A stretch of 64,000 nucleotides of DNA from SIG672 sp045657105. Lineage in GTDB: Bacteria; Bacillota; Clostridia; Oscillospirales; CAG-272. The stretch's first letter is position 1. Every line of letters begins with the position of its first letter. Position numbers and translations under genes: made by a program. The notes under the pieces are model-generated. The model had not been told where the DNA came from, made no database searches, and was given only the letters and a program-made list of their open reading frames with translations. Shown here in pieces: positions 29,115-37,342 of the stretch. The stretch spans positions 1-64,000 of the forward strand of contig JAZOSN010000021.1 in assembly GCA_045657105.1 (NCBI GenBank), written 5' to 3'.

Positions 29115-30557
29115 TTAATACTGTCTGCCCCAAACGACCATATGCTTTGCCTTCTTGCCGCAGCATACACAGGTGTCGGACAGGGTTTCTTCCTCGAAAG
29201 GAATACATCTCGATTTTACGCCGCCGGTAACGTCTTTAAGCTTATCCTCACACTCGGAGTCGCCGCACCACATGGCGCGGATAAATCCGGGCTTATTCTC
29301 GGCAATATCAAGGAACTCCTCGTAGCTGTACGCCGTGGAAAGCTTGGTTTTGAGGTTTTCAAGTGCTCTGTTATAAAGCTCCTCGTGAACCTTATCGAGC
29401 ATCTTGCCGACCTCTTCGACGATATTATCAAGCGAAACGAAGGTCTTTTCACCGGTAACTCTCGAAACGAGAACGCAGGAATTGTTTTCAATATCTCTCG
29501 GTCCGATTTCAAGACGAACGGGAACACCCTTCATCTCGTACTCACTGAACTTCCAGCCTGCGCTGTTATCCGAATCGTCAAGCTTGACTCTGTAATTTTT
29601 AGCGAGTAATCTCTTTATCTCGTCTGCCTTTTCGAGAACGCCCTCCTTGTGTTGAGCGATCGGAATCATAGCGACCTGAACGGGAGCGACCTTCGGGGGA
29701 AGGATAAGTCCGTTGTCGTCACCGTGAGTCATAATAATAGCGCCGATCATTCTCGTAGAAACACCCCACGAGGTCTGATGAGGATAGCGTATCTTGTTTT
29801 CTTTGTCGGTAAAGGTTATATCGAAGGCTTTTGCGAAGCCGTCGCCGAAATAGTGCGAGGTTCCGCCTTGAAGCGCAACGCCGTTGTGCATCATAGGCTC
29901 GATAGTATAGGTTTCGACCGCGCCTGCGAACTTTTCCTTATCGGTCTTTTTACCGCAGACTGCGGGAATAGCGAGGGTTTCTCTGTAAAAATCCTCGTAG
30001 CATTTGAGCATTCTTAGGGTTTCTTCTCTTGCCTCCGCCTCGCTCTCGTGCATCGTGTGTCCCTCCTGCCAGAGGAATTCCGAGGTACGAAGGAAGGGGC
30101 GTGTGGTCTTTTCCCATCTTACAACACTGCACCACTGATTGTAAAGCTTGGGCAGGTCGCGGTAGGAATGAATTATATTCTTATAGTGATCGCAGAAAAG
30201 GGTTTCAGAGGTCGGACGGACGATAAGACGCTCGGAAAGAGTGTTCTGTCCTCCGATAGTAACTATCGCGCATTCGGGAGCAAATCCCGCAACGTGATCC
30301 TTTTCCTTTTGAAGCAGACTTTCGGGAATAAACATCGGCATATATACGTTCTCGTGTCCGAGCTCCTTGAAGCGACGGTCGAGATCGCTCTGGATATTTT
30401 CCCAGATAGCGTAACCGTAGGGACGGATTATCATACAGCCCTTAACGCCCGAATAATCTACGAGTTCTGCCTTTTTAACGACGTCGGTGTACCACTGTGC
30501 GAAATCGACGTCCATCGCGGTAATTTCGGATACCGCCTTCTTATTGTCCTTTGCCAT
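29115..30557 (-). CDS. proS: Prolyl-tRNA synthetase, eukaryote/archaeon-like type
   Basis: 480 residues; charges tRNA-Pro with proline in the cytoplasm. It belongs to the short class (ProS type 3) without the editing insertion of the E. coli type. Class II motifs are visible: 'RPTSETLFCDHYKNII' (motif 2 region), 'LRTSEFLWQEGHTMH' and 'GTSHYFGDGFAKAF'. The anticodon-binding domain is followed by a zinc-binding C-terminal domain with paired Cys ('MWCGDSECED', 'DTCVCCGKKA') and the terminal Tyr typical of this class. The promoter leaves only about 30 bases of leader, so there is no room for a T-box. Confidence 0.96.
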   Translation of the reverse strand: MAKDNKKAVSEITAMDVDFAQWYTDVVKKAELVDYSGVKGCMIIRPYGYAIWENIQSDLDRRFKELGHENVYMPMFIPESLLQKEKDHVAGFAPECAIVTIGGQNTLSERLIVRPTSETLFCDHYKNIIHSYRDLPKLYNQWCSVVRWEKTTRPFLRTSEFLWQEGHTMHESEAEAREETLRMLKCYEDFYRETLAIPAVCGKKTDKEKFAGAVETYTIEPMMHNGVALQGGTSHYFGDGFAKAFDITFTDKENKIRYPHQTSWGVSTRMIGAIIMTHGDDNGLILPPKVAPVQVAMIPIAQHKEGVLEKADEIKRLLAKNYRVKLDDSDNSAGWKFSEYEMKGVPVRLEIGPRDIENNSCVLVSRVTGEKTFVSLDNIVEEVGKMLDKVHEELYNRALENLKTKLSTAYSYEEFLDIAENKPGFIRAMWCGDSECEDKLKDVTGGVKSRCIPFEEETLSDTCVCCGKKAKHMVVWGRQY

Positions 30558-30596
30558 TTCAGATGCCTTTCTTTATATATCTTTTATAACTTTTTA

Positions 30597-30625
30597 ATTA
30601 TATAGCCTTTTTGCGGTTTTGTCAA
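30597..30625 (-). promoter_or_regulatory. Promoter of proS
   Basis: TTGACA (30625-30620) and TATAAT (30602-30597), 17-base spacer, minus strand. Confidence 0.85.
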
Positions 30626-30663
30626 CTTATTAGAGAAATTTTCTTGAAATTATCGGAAAATTT

Positions 30664-33030
30664 TTACCAAAGCTTAACGTCCCAGCTTGCAAGATAGCGA
30701 CTGAAAAGGATTTCGTCCCAATCGTTTACCACGCCGTTTTTGTCAAAATCGAGAGCCTCTGTGAAAATATCGACCTCCCAACCCGCAAGGTATCTGCCGA
30801 GCAGGATACAGTCCCAATCGCTCGCAAGTCCGTCGCCGTCCGCATCTCCCTTTATAGTAAAGGAGTAGGAAAGCAGGGTTTTGTTTCCCTCAAAGAGAAC
30901 GAGCGTTGAACCCGTTCCGACGAAATCGTCGGGCGAAAGCGTATTTCCGTTTTTATCTATGATCCTTACGTCGTGAGAGTTTTCGATCTTCGCGAGAATA
31001 TCCGAAGCCTTGGTTTCGACCACTATTCCCTCGACCGTTTTGAGCGAGCTATTAAGCTTTAAGCTTTCGGTAACTATCTCGGTTTTGAGAACCGCGATGC
31101 TCTTAGTTTCGTACGAGGTGCATCTGTCGCAGTCCCTGCGAAGAGTTCCCTTTTTGAGATAGGTCGACTCGGTTTTTGTATACCACTCGCCGTAATTATG
31201 ACCTTTTGCCGCTATCGCCTGTGTTTTCACCTTAGCCGAGCAAGCCACGCAAAGCACGGCGCTCTCGCCCTTTTTCGTGCAGGTCGGCTCGGTAACGGTC
31301 TGCCAATTATTCTCGTCGTAGGTATGGCGAGCCGGGGTTATCGATTCATTAACCATCTCGGCACATACCGTACATCTCTTTATCATCACTCCATCGGTAG
31401 TACAGGAAACGGTAGATATTGTTTCCCACGCTCCGGAGGTGTGTCCGGGAGCGGTCACAACCCTTTCCTCGACGTGAACCTGACATACCGAGCAGATTAT
31501 CGCTTCGAGTCCGTCCGTCGTGCAGAGCGTCGGGGTTACGGTTACGAATTTTCCCGCCTCGTAGGCATGTCCGGGGGATTTTTGAACTATCTCGGTTTCG
31601 CTTGCATCTCCGCAGTTTGAGCAGATCTTGCCGACAACGTAGTCGGTTGTGCAGGAAAGCTCGCTTACCGTCTTTTTGTCGGAAGAATAGCTATGTCCGA
31701 GCTTTGTCTTATATACGCGGCTCTCACTGACAAAGCCGCAGTTATCGCAGCAGAGTCCTTCGAGTCCGTCCTGAGTGCAGTTTACCTCTCTTATGACCTT
31801 CCATATCGCGTTATCGTACTTGTGTCCGTTTCGGCAGGCGTATTCCATATGAGGAATTCCGTGGCTTTCCGCGTATGTCGCGGCATACGAGGTCGCCGAG
31901 CAATATATCATTTCAAGAGAAGAGTTTGTAAAAGCATTTTCGGCTATACTTTTTACCGTATTCGGAATATATATCGTTTTCAGATGTGTATTTCCGTAAA
32001 ACGCGCCGTCTGCGATAGCAGAAAGCTGATAAACGTAATCTCCCGACTTTATATATCTTCCGAGATATACGTTTCCGTCGCCCAGTCCGTCGTAAAGAGC
32101 GCTTCCCTTATCCGCGCCCGGAACGCCTGCGATTATCGTCTTATAGCTTGTCCCGTAGGTATATTTTACGCCCTGTCCGTCGATCATATCGCTGCCGAGA
32201 ACGACTGCCTCTTCAAGAGGAATTATGTAAGAGGTGCTTACCCAACCGAAATACGCACCGTACGGGGTATACGCCCATTTACCGTTGCCCGAGATCTGTG
32301 TAACCGGAATTATGACCGTATTTTCGATCGATCCTATCGGCTTCTGAGCGGTAGATGCGGTCGGACGAACGTTAAGCTCGCTTGAATCTACCGAAACGAA
32401 ATAATATTTAAGTGCGGGATCTTGCAGATTTATACTACTGTTAAAGAGCTTCGCCTCTCTAGTTCTGCGCGCCACGAGCGCATCGAGGATCTGTCCGCCT
32501 GCGGTAACTCGTTTGAGAAAAGCATCGGTTATCTTAGCCTCGGTCCAGTTTCCTTCTATAAGCACCTTTTTGACCGCAAAATCATCAAGTGACTGATTCC
32601 AGATATACTGACCGCAGTTGTACGAAAGACTGACGAGCGCGTCAAACTGATTCTGATTTAAGGTAATTCCGTAGTTTTTGATAAAATTATTTACCGCGTT
32701 TACGTATTTCGGCATTCTGCTCTTCATAAGAGCGGTCGCCTCTATCTCGGTAATTCCGTTCGGATATTCGTTTTCTCCGCAGCTCGTTCCGTAGCCTATC
32801 GTCCACTGACTGTAATCCCAGTATGCAAATTCATTGAAGCCCTCAAAGGATTTTATCATTTCAAGTCCGAAGGAGCTGAGCTCCATAGGGACGAAAACAT
32901 TCTCATCTGTCGTGCTCCCCTCGGTCACCGTCTGCACGGTATCCTCGGTCTGCTCGGTAGCAAAGCTCAGCGAAACGAAGGACTGCGAAACTATAAGTAT
33001 CGTCAGAATTATGGAAATAAATCTTTTCAT
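30664..33030 (-). CDS. Secreted GH24-type lysozyme with SH3, LRR, Cys repeats and a type I dockerin
   Basis: 788 residues, exported (signal peptide about 1-24). Residues 52-195 are a phage-type (GH24) lysozyme: 'IKSFEGFNEFAYWD' with catalytic Glu63 and Asp72, Thr77 in 'WTIGYGTS', and 'NQNQFDALVSLSYNCG'. Then come an SH3-like domain (about 205-275, 'ELNVRPTAS'), a short BspA-type leucine-rich piece ('IADGAFYGNTHLKTIYIPN'), and six Cys repeats of form C-T-x-D-G...CxxC...GH (about 390-630). The C-terminus (about 725-788) is a dockerin with two calcium loops, 'DADGDGLASDWD' and 'DFDKNGVVNDWD', each followed by a 'RYLA.W' helix. Dockerins bind cohesins of cellulosome scaffolds. A peptidoglycan hydrolase with a dockerin is unusual, and no cohesin gene is in the window. 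Confidence 0.9.
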   Translation of the reverse strand: MKRFISIILTILIVSQSFVSLSFATEQTEDTVQTVTEGSTTDENVFVPMELSSFGLEMIKSFEGFNEFAYWDYSQWTIGYGTSCGENEYPNGITEIEATALMKSRMPKYVNAVNNFIKNYGITLNQNQFDALVSLSYNCGQYIWNQSLDDFAVKKVLIEGNWTEAKITDAFLKRVTAGGQILDALVARRTREAKLFNSSINLQDPALKYYFVSVDSSELNVRPTASTAQKPIGSIENTVIIPVTQISGNGKWAYTPYGAYFGWVSTSYIIPLEEAVVLGSDMIDGQGVKYTYGTSYKTIIAGVPGADKGSALYDGLGDGNVYLGRYIKSGDYVYQLSAIADGAFYGNTHLKTIYIPNTVKSIAENAFTNSSLEMIYCSATSYAATYAESHGIPHMEYACRNGHKYDNAIWKVIREVNCTQDGLEGLCCDNCGFVSESRVYKTKLGHSYSSDKKTVSELSCTTDYVVGKICSNCGDASETEIVQKSPGHAYEAGKFVTVTPTLCTTDGLEAIICSVCQVHVEERVVTAPGHTSGAWETISTVSCTTDGVMIKRCTVCAEMVNESITPARHTYDENNWQTVTEPTCTKKGESAVLCVACSAKVKTQAIAAKGHNYGEWYTKTESTYLKKGTLRRDCDRCTSYETKSIAVLKTEIVTESLKLNSSLKTVEGIVVETKASDILAKIENSHDVRIIDKNGNTLSPDDFVGTGSTLVLFEGNKTLLSYSFTIKGDADGDGLASDWDCILLGRYLAGWEVDIFTEALDFDKNGVVNDWDEILFSRYLASWDVKLW

Positions 33031-33118
33031 AATATGATCGTCCTTTCTCCGAAAACGCTCCTGTTTTCGGCGTTCTCGGCATTACGTTACGTTTTGGGCT
33101 TTTTCGCCATCTTATACG

Positions 33119-33147
33119 ATTATATCATATCGGGAGTGTTTTGTCAA
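33119..33147 (-). promoter_or_regulatory. Promoter of the dockerin-lysozyme gene
   Basis: TTGACA (33147-33142) and TATAAT (33124-33119), 17-base spacer. An 80-base leader precedes the ATG; it contains GAGCGTTTTCGG/CCGAAAACGCTC-like complementary segments near 33048-33078. Confidence 0.8.
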
Positions 33148-33192
33148 ATCCTTTTAGCCGCGTTTTTTCGTTTTTATACCCCGTTTTAATAA

Positions 33193-33218
33193 AAAAATCT
33201 GCCAAAAGGCAGATTTTT
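33193..33218 (-). terminator. Terminator of the araC-HAD-MFS-GDPD operon
   Basis: Eleven-bp stem AAAAATCTGCC/GGCAGATTTTT (33193-33203 with 33208-33218), loop AAAA, T-tract on the minus strand. Confidence 0.9.
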
Positions 33219-33226
33219 CGGGTAAT

Positions 33227-34057
33227 TTACTTTTCGCTTGGATCAAATCCGTCAAATATTACACCCGCGCCGACGCTTTCAGCTTTTTCAAGCGTCGTTT
33301 TGTCCTTTACCGTCCAGAGAAACTCAGTGGGCGAGTAAAGCGAGCGGCAGAGCGAGAACGAGAAGCACTCGCGATCCTCGTGCGCGTATGCAATAAAATC
33401 GGGCTTTGTAAGGAAATTCGTGAGCAGATTTTTAAGCACGAAGTTTTTTATTTTCGAAAAACTCTTATCCGTTCTGCGAACGTCACAGGAAAGCTGACCG
33501 CGCATTACGTCGGGAGCGATCTTTTTGAGTGCAAGCAGAACGTCGGGATAAAAGGATTCGATACAGTAGACTCCGCTATATCCTTCGAGCGCCTCTATCA
33601 CCTTGGCCGCGATCTCGCTCGCATTCCCGTCGTCGGTCTTGATCTCGACTATCATAGGAACCTTGCCCGCGTTCAGTGCGAGGACGTCTTCAAAAAGCGG
33701 TATCCTTTCGCCGCTTCCTTCGAGCTTATAAGACGATATCTCGCCGTAAGTTGCCTTTGAAACACAAATATCAACGCCTGCGGTTCTGAGAAGGTTCGGA
33801 TCGTGTATGACCGCAAGCTTTTTATCTGCGGTAAGATGAACGTCAAGCTCGAAGCCGTAGCCGTTATCTATCGCCGCTTTGAATGCGGCAAGTGAGTTTT
33901 CGGGGATATTTTTTTCGCTTGAAAAGAAGCCTCTGTGAGCGTAGCGGTACTTTTTTATCTCATCGGTCAGAGCGTGCTTTCGGGACGTCGGCTTTATTGC
34001 GAGAACGAAGAGAAGCACGGTCACAAGCAGAGCGATAGCTGCTCCCAAAAAGGGCAT
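33227..34057 (-). CDS. Membrane-anchored glycerophosphodiester phosphodiesterase
   Basis: 276 residues; hydrolyses glycerophosphodiesters to glycerol 3-phosphate and an alcohol. One hydrophobic helix at residues 4-22 anchors it. The GDPD TIM barrel follows, with 'YAHRGFF' (catalytic His41), 'PENSLAAF' and 'ELDVHLTADKKLAVIHD' (metal-binding Glu and Asp, second His), then 'IVEIK' and a C-terminal 'LWTVKDKTTLEKA' segment. Its ATG overlaps the stop of the transporter gene by one base (TGATG), so the two are translationally coupled. As last gene of the operon it probably feeds on the molecule the transporter handles, or releases it. Confidence 0.92.
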   Translation of the reverse strand: MPFLGAAIALLVTVLLFVLAIKPTSRKHALTDEIKKYRYAHRGFFSSEKNIPENSLAAFKAAIDNGYGFELDVHLTADKKLAVIHDPNLLRTAGVDICVSKATYGEISSYKLEGSGERIPLFEDVLALNAGKVPMIVEIKTDDGNASEIAAKVIEALEGYSGVYCIESFYPDVLLALKKIAPDVMRGQLSCDVRRTDKSFSKIKNFVLKNLLTNFLTKPDFIAYAHEDRECFSFSLCRSLYSPTEFLWTVKDKTTLEKAESVGAGVIFDGFDPSEK

Positions 34058-35460
34058 CAGTCCTCGCCTCCGGCAAGAGCTTCAAGCGCGGTCTGCTTTG
34101 CATCGGGACGGCTATCGCCGTGCTTTACACAAAGCATGGTAACGAAGGAAATTGCCACACAAAGAGCGGCGTACGGGAAAAGAAGCTTGTAGCTTATATT
34201 CAGGAAAACGCCCGAAAGTACGGGAGTTATTACCTGTGCCGCCATCGAGAAGGCGTAGTAATATCCCGTGTATTTTCCAATATCGCTTCCGCGGCTCATC
34301 TCAACGACCATCGGGAAGGAGTTTACGTTTATCGACGCCCACGCGATTCCGACGAGTGCGAAAACGATATTTATATACCACTCAAATTTACAAAATCCTG
34401 CGATAAGGAAGCAGATAGCAAGAAGAGCAACTCCGAAGAGTATCGTCTTTTTACGTCCGATCTTACTTGAAATGATACCGATCGGAACGAACGAGAAGAG
34501 CGCAACGCCCATAGCTATCATAAGACAGATAGCCGTCGTCGAGTCGGTAAGCTGCCATACCTCTACCGAATATCTCGAAAGCGCGGAGGTGACCGCGTTA
34601 TATCCCATATACCAGAACGCTACCGAAAGAAGCATAAATATAAGGCTTCTGAGCACGTCTTTCGGCATCTTTTTGCCTGCGTTTTCATCGGTAGGCTCTT
34701 CGTCGGCGATACCGTGTGCGCGCTCGAACTGTTCTCTTTCGGCAACGAACTTGTTTTCCTTAACGAAAAGGAGAAGAACTACGACCGAGAGTATCATTAT
34801 AACGCCGAGTATTGCAAAAACTGCCGTATAATCGGGATTTATTCTCGTGAAGCTGTCGTTTACTCCGAAATATGTCTGCTCGCAGGAAGAACAGAAAACG
34901 TTCTGCACTCCGCTTCCGAGATTATCGACGGTATGTCCGTCCGGACAGACATAGGTGTATTTCGAGGTATCGAATATCATAATAAGTACAAGCGTGATAA
35001 GTCCGCCGACCGAGCCGAGCAGGTTTATTATGGCGTTACCCTTCGAGCGAAGCGGCTTGGGAGTAACGTCGGGCATAAGCGAAACGGCGGGAGAACGGAA
35101 GGTGCTCATTGCAACAAGCGCAAGGAAGAGCGCCGCGATGAACAGAATCAGGTTCTCGTGGTTTGCGGCAAACGGCATAAGCATCATAAAGACGACTGCC
35201 GCCATAGTTCCAAATACTATGTAGGGCATACGCTTACCTATCTTTGTGTGCGTTCTGTCTGAAAGAGCGCCGAAGATTGGAAGCATAAAGAGCGCAAAAA
35301 TGTTATCAAGCGCCATTACTCCGCCCGAAAACACCTCGTTATTTATACCGAACGTGTATTTAAGGAGCAGAGGCACGACAGCATCGTAGAGCTGCCAGAA
35401 GCCGCATATTGCCATAAAGGCAAATCCGACTATAACGGTTCTTTTTGTGTTAAGCTTCAT
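34057..35460 (-). CDS. MFS transporter (sugar/cation symporter type) with Cys/His-rich outer loop
   Basis: 467 residues, 12 predicted membrane helices, related to the GPH/SLC45-like MFS_2 group ('GALSDRTHTKIGKRMPYI' after helix 2 is the family's loop signature). A long cytoplasmic loop (about 230-265) separates the halves. The loop between helices 5 and 6, predicted to be outside, carries Cys172, His176, Cys190 and Cys193 ('VCPDGH', 'FCSSC'), a zinc-ribbon-like arrangement not expected in this family. The stop overlaps the GDPD start by one base, and the HAD gene ends two bases upstream of its ATG. The substrate is probably a sugar or polyol, by context only. Confidence 0.85.
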   Translation of the reverse strand: MKLNTKRTVIVGFAFMAICGFWQLYDAVVPLLLKYTFGINNEVFSGGVMALDNIFALFMLPIFGALSDRTHTKIGKRMPYIVFGTMAAVVFMMLMPFAANHENLILFIAALFLALVAMSTFRSPAVSLMPDVTPKPLRSKGNAIINLLGSVGGLITLVLIMIFDTSKYTYVCPDGHTVDNLGSGVQNVFCSSCEQTYFGVNDSFTRINPDYTAVFAILGVIMILSVVVLLLFVKENKFVAEREQFERAHGIADEEPTDENAGKKMPKDVLRSLIFMLLSVAFWYMGYNAVTSALSRYSVEVWQLTDSTTAICLMIAMGVALFSFVPIGIISSKIGRKKTILFGVALLAICFLIAGFCKFEWYINIVFALVGIAWASINVNSFPMVVEMSRGSDIGKYTGYYYAFSMAAQVITPVLSGVFLNISYKLLFPYAALCVAISFVTMLCVKHGDSRPDAKQTALEALAGGED

Positions 35461-35462
35461 TT

Positions 35463-36269
35463 TCAGAGAATTTCCTTTCGCAGGTATTTATCATATATTA
35501 CACCGATGTTTTCGGTTATAACAGTCGGCTTAATATCACTTTTTTCGGCTTCCTCGGCAGTCGTTTCACCCGAAAGCACGAGGACGGTATCAATGCCCGC
35601 GTTCACACCGCAGGCAATATCGGTATAAATCCGGTCGCCTATCATAACACTTTCTTCGGGAAGAGCCTTGCAGGCCTCGATTGCCGCATATACCATTTCG
35701 GGCTTCGGCTTGCCTATGACCGTCGGCGTTTTTCCGGTAGCGAGTGTAAGCATCTGACAGACCGAGCCGCAGTCGGGCACGTAGCCGTATTCGGTCGGAC
35801 ACACCCAGTCGGGGTGCGTTGCTATAAACTCCGCGCCCTCAGAAAGAAGTCTTGACGCGTCATCCAGCTTTTTGAAGGTAAGCTCGGTATCAAAGCCGCA
35901 TAGCAGTACGGGTATTCCCTTTTCGTACTCGCCCGTCACGTTAAGTCCCGCCTCGGCAAGCTGCCTTTTAAAGGACTCTGTTCCGAAAGCGTATATGCGC
36001 TTGTCCTTATATCCGTTTTTAAGAAGATAGGCAGCCGTCGCCTCGGTAGAGGAGAAAAAATCTCTCGGCTCTGCTTTTATTCCGAGCTTTCCGAGCTTTT
36101 CGACGTAGGCGTCCGCGCTTTTCGACGAATTGTTCGTCAAAAACATATACCGTCCGCCGCGCTCCTTTACAAGCGCAAGGAATTCGGTGACCTTATCAAA
36201 AAGTTTATTTCCGAGATACAAAGTTCCGTCCATATCAAGAAGGAACAGTTTTTTGTTTTTAATGTCCAT
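35463..36269 (-). CDS. HAD-IIA family phosphatase (NagD-like)
   Basis: 268 residues, cytoplasmic. Motif I 'LLDMDGTLYLGN' has nucleophile Asp12 and general acid Asp14; 'FLTNNSSKSADAY' is motif II; 'GKPKPEMVYAA' carries the motif III lysine; 'MIGDRIYTDIACGVNAG' is motif IV. The C2A cap between motifs II and III marks subclass IIA, which holds NagD, 4-nitrophenyl phosphatase and phosphoglycolate or glycerol-phosphate phosphatases. It lies 15 bases after the araC-type gene and 2 bases before the transporter gene, and so is in the same operon. Near a GDPD it could dephosphorylate glycerol phosphate or a sugar phosphate; the substrate is inferred only. Confidence 0.9.
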   Translation of the reverse strand: MDIKNKKLFLLDMDGTLYLGNKLFDKVTEFLALVKERGGRYMFLTNNSSKSADAYVEKLGKLGIKAEPRDFFSSTEATAAYLLKNGYKDKRIYAFGTESFKRQLAEAGLNVTGEYEKGIPVLLCGFDTELTFKKLDDASRLLSEGAEFIATHPDWVCPTEYGYVPDCGSVCQMLTLATGKTPTVIGKPKPEMVYAAIEACKALPEESVMIGDRIYTDIACGVNAGIDTVLVLSGETTAEEAEKSDIKPTVITENIGVIYDKYLRKEIL

Positions 36270-36284
36270 AGTCTGTCCCCTTTT

Positions 36285-37136
36285 TTACATAGACTCGGCG
36301 TTTATAGCCTTGCGGTAAACGCTCGGCGTACAGCCCTTGACCTTGCGGAATATCCTGTTAAAATACGTGACCGACGAAAATCCGACGTCGAGCGCGATCT
36401 CCATAATGCTCTTTTCGCTCATCTTAAAGAGCTTCTCGGACTTACTTATCCGAACGAAATTGAGATATTCACAGAAGCTCGATCCGGTCGCGGTCTTGAA
36501 AAGACGGCAGAAATAAGAGGGATTTATATTTAAAACTCCGCTTATTTCTTCAAGCGATATCTCTCTTGCATAATTTTCATCAATATATTCAAGTGCGGGC
36601 ATAATACGGACGATGCCCGGACTTGCGAGTATCCTGTTGTTGTTTTCTATTACTTTATATCTACTGAGATAGGCTATCGTAGAGTATATGCAGGATTTGA
36701 CGTACTCCTCGTATCCGATCTTTTTGCCGGCGAACTCCTTATACATAACGTCGATACTCTCGCAGAGCTCGGGACAGTTCTGCACAACGAAGCACTGTCT
36801 GTCGGTATATTCTGAAAAACGTGCAAGTACCGTTCCTATCTTGCTTATGGAGTTGTCAATATAGTTATCTATTCTGTACTGAACGAGTATCTGCTCGGTA
36901 GCCCCTTCCGCGACAGTCACGAGATGCGGAACTCGCGAGTTGACGAATATGACCTCTCCCTCGGTGGCGAAATACTCTTCCTCGCCAACGACGCATTTGA
37001 GTCTGCCGCTCACAACGCGAAGGAGCTCTATTTCGTCGTGCAGATGCACCTTACAGAGGTAGTTCTTTTTGCTTTTTTGATAGCTTATATGCACGGGCGT
37101 ATTGGGAAGACTCGCCGCAACTATTTCATTTTTCAT
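36285..37136 (-). CDS. AraC-family transcriptional regulator
   Basis: 283 residues from the ATG at 37136, selected because AGGAGG lies 9 bases upstream; a longer in-frame start at 37181 has none. The N-terminal half is a cupin sugar-sensing domain ('VHLHDEIELLRVVSG', 'YFATEGEVIFVNSRVPH'). The C-terminal half is the double HTH: 'ISLEEISGVLNINPSYFCR' and 'IALDVGFSSVTYFNRIFRK', ending in the usual 'GCTPSVYRK'. It heads the leftward HAD-MFS-GDPD operon and is divergent from the rightward oxidoreductase/isomerase operon, so it very probably controls both. The weak -35 of the rightward promoter fits activator dependence. Confidence 0.92.
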   Translation of the reverse strand: MKNEIVAASLPNTPVHISYQKSKKNYLCKVHLHDEIELLRVVSGRLKCVVGEEEYFATEGEVIFVNSRVPHLVTVAEGATEQILVQYRIDNYIDNSISKIGTVLARFSEYTDRQCFVVQNCPELCESIDVMYKEFAGKKIGYEEYVKSCIYSTIAYLSRYKVIENNNRILASPGIVRIMPALEYIDENYAREISLEEISGVLNINPSYFCRLFKTATGSSFCEYLNFVRISKSEKLFKMSEKSIMEIALDVGFSSVTYFNRIFRKVKGCTPSVYRKAINAESM

Positions 37137-37233
37137 CAAGTTCGACCTCCTTTTTAGGCAGTAAAAGCGCATCAATGTCAATTTTGTGTAAATTTAGGTC
37201 AAAATTATTGTAGAACTGCTTTGAGGTATGGCT

Positions 37234-37298
37234 TATAATTACATTAGTACGATATTGACATTTTGATTATATCAAATGCTTTACGACTTGTCAATATC
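37234..37298 (+). promoter_or_regulatory. Promoter -10 box and inverted repeat upstream of the oxidoreductase operon
   Basis: TATAAT at 37234-37239 has no good -35 box upstream. An exact 10-bp inverted repeat, GATATTGACA (37251-37260) and TGTCAATATC (37289-37298), lies between it and the first gene. Possible operator pair or leader RNA hairpin. Confidence 0.5.
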
Positions 37299-37342
37299 AA
37301 GCAAAGTTAAAAATAAATTTTATTTTCAAGGAGAATTTACTT

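Noticed and set aside
30558..30663. T-box upstream of proS
   Set aside because: The promoter is only about 40 bases from the start; no specifier loop or terminator in the leader.
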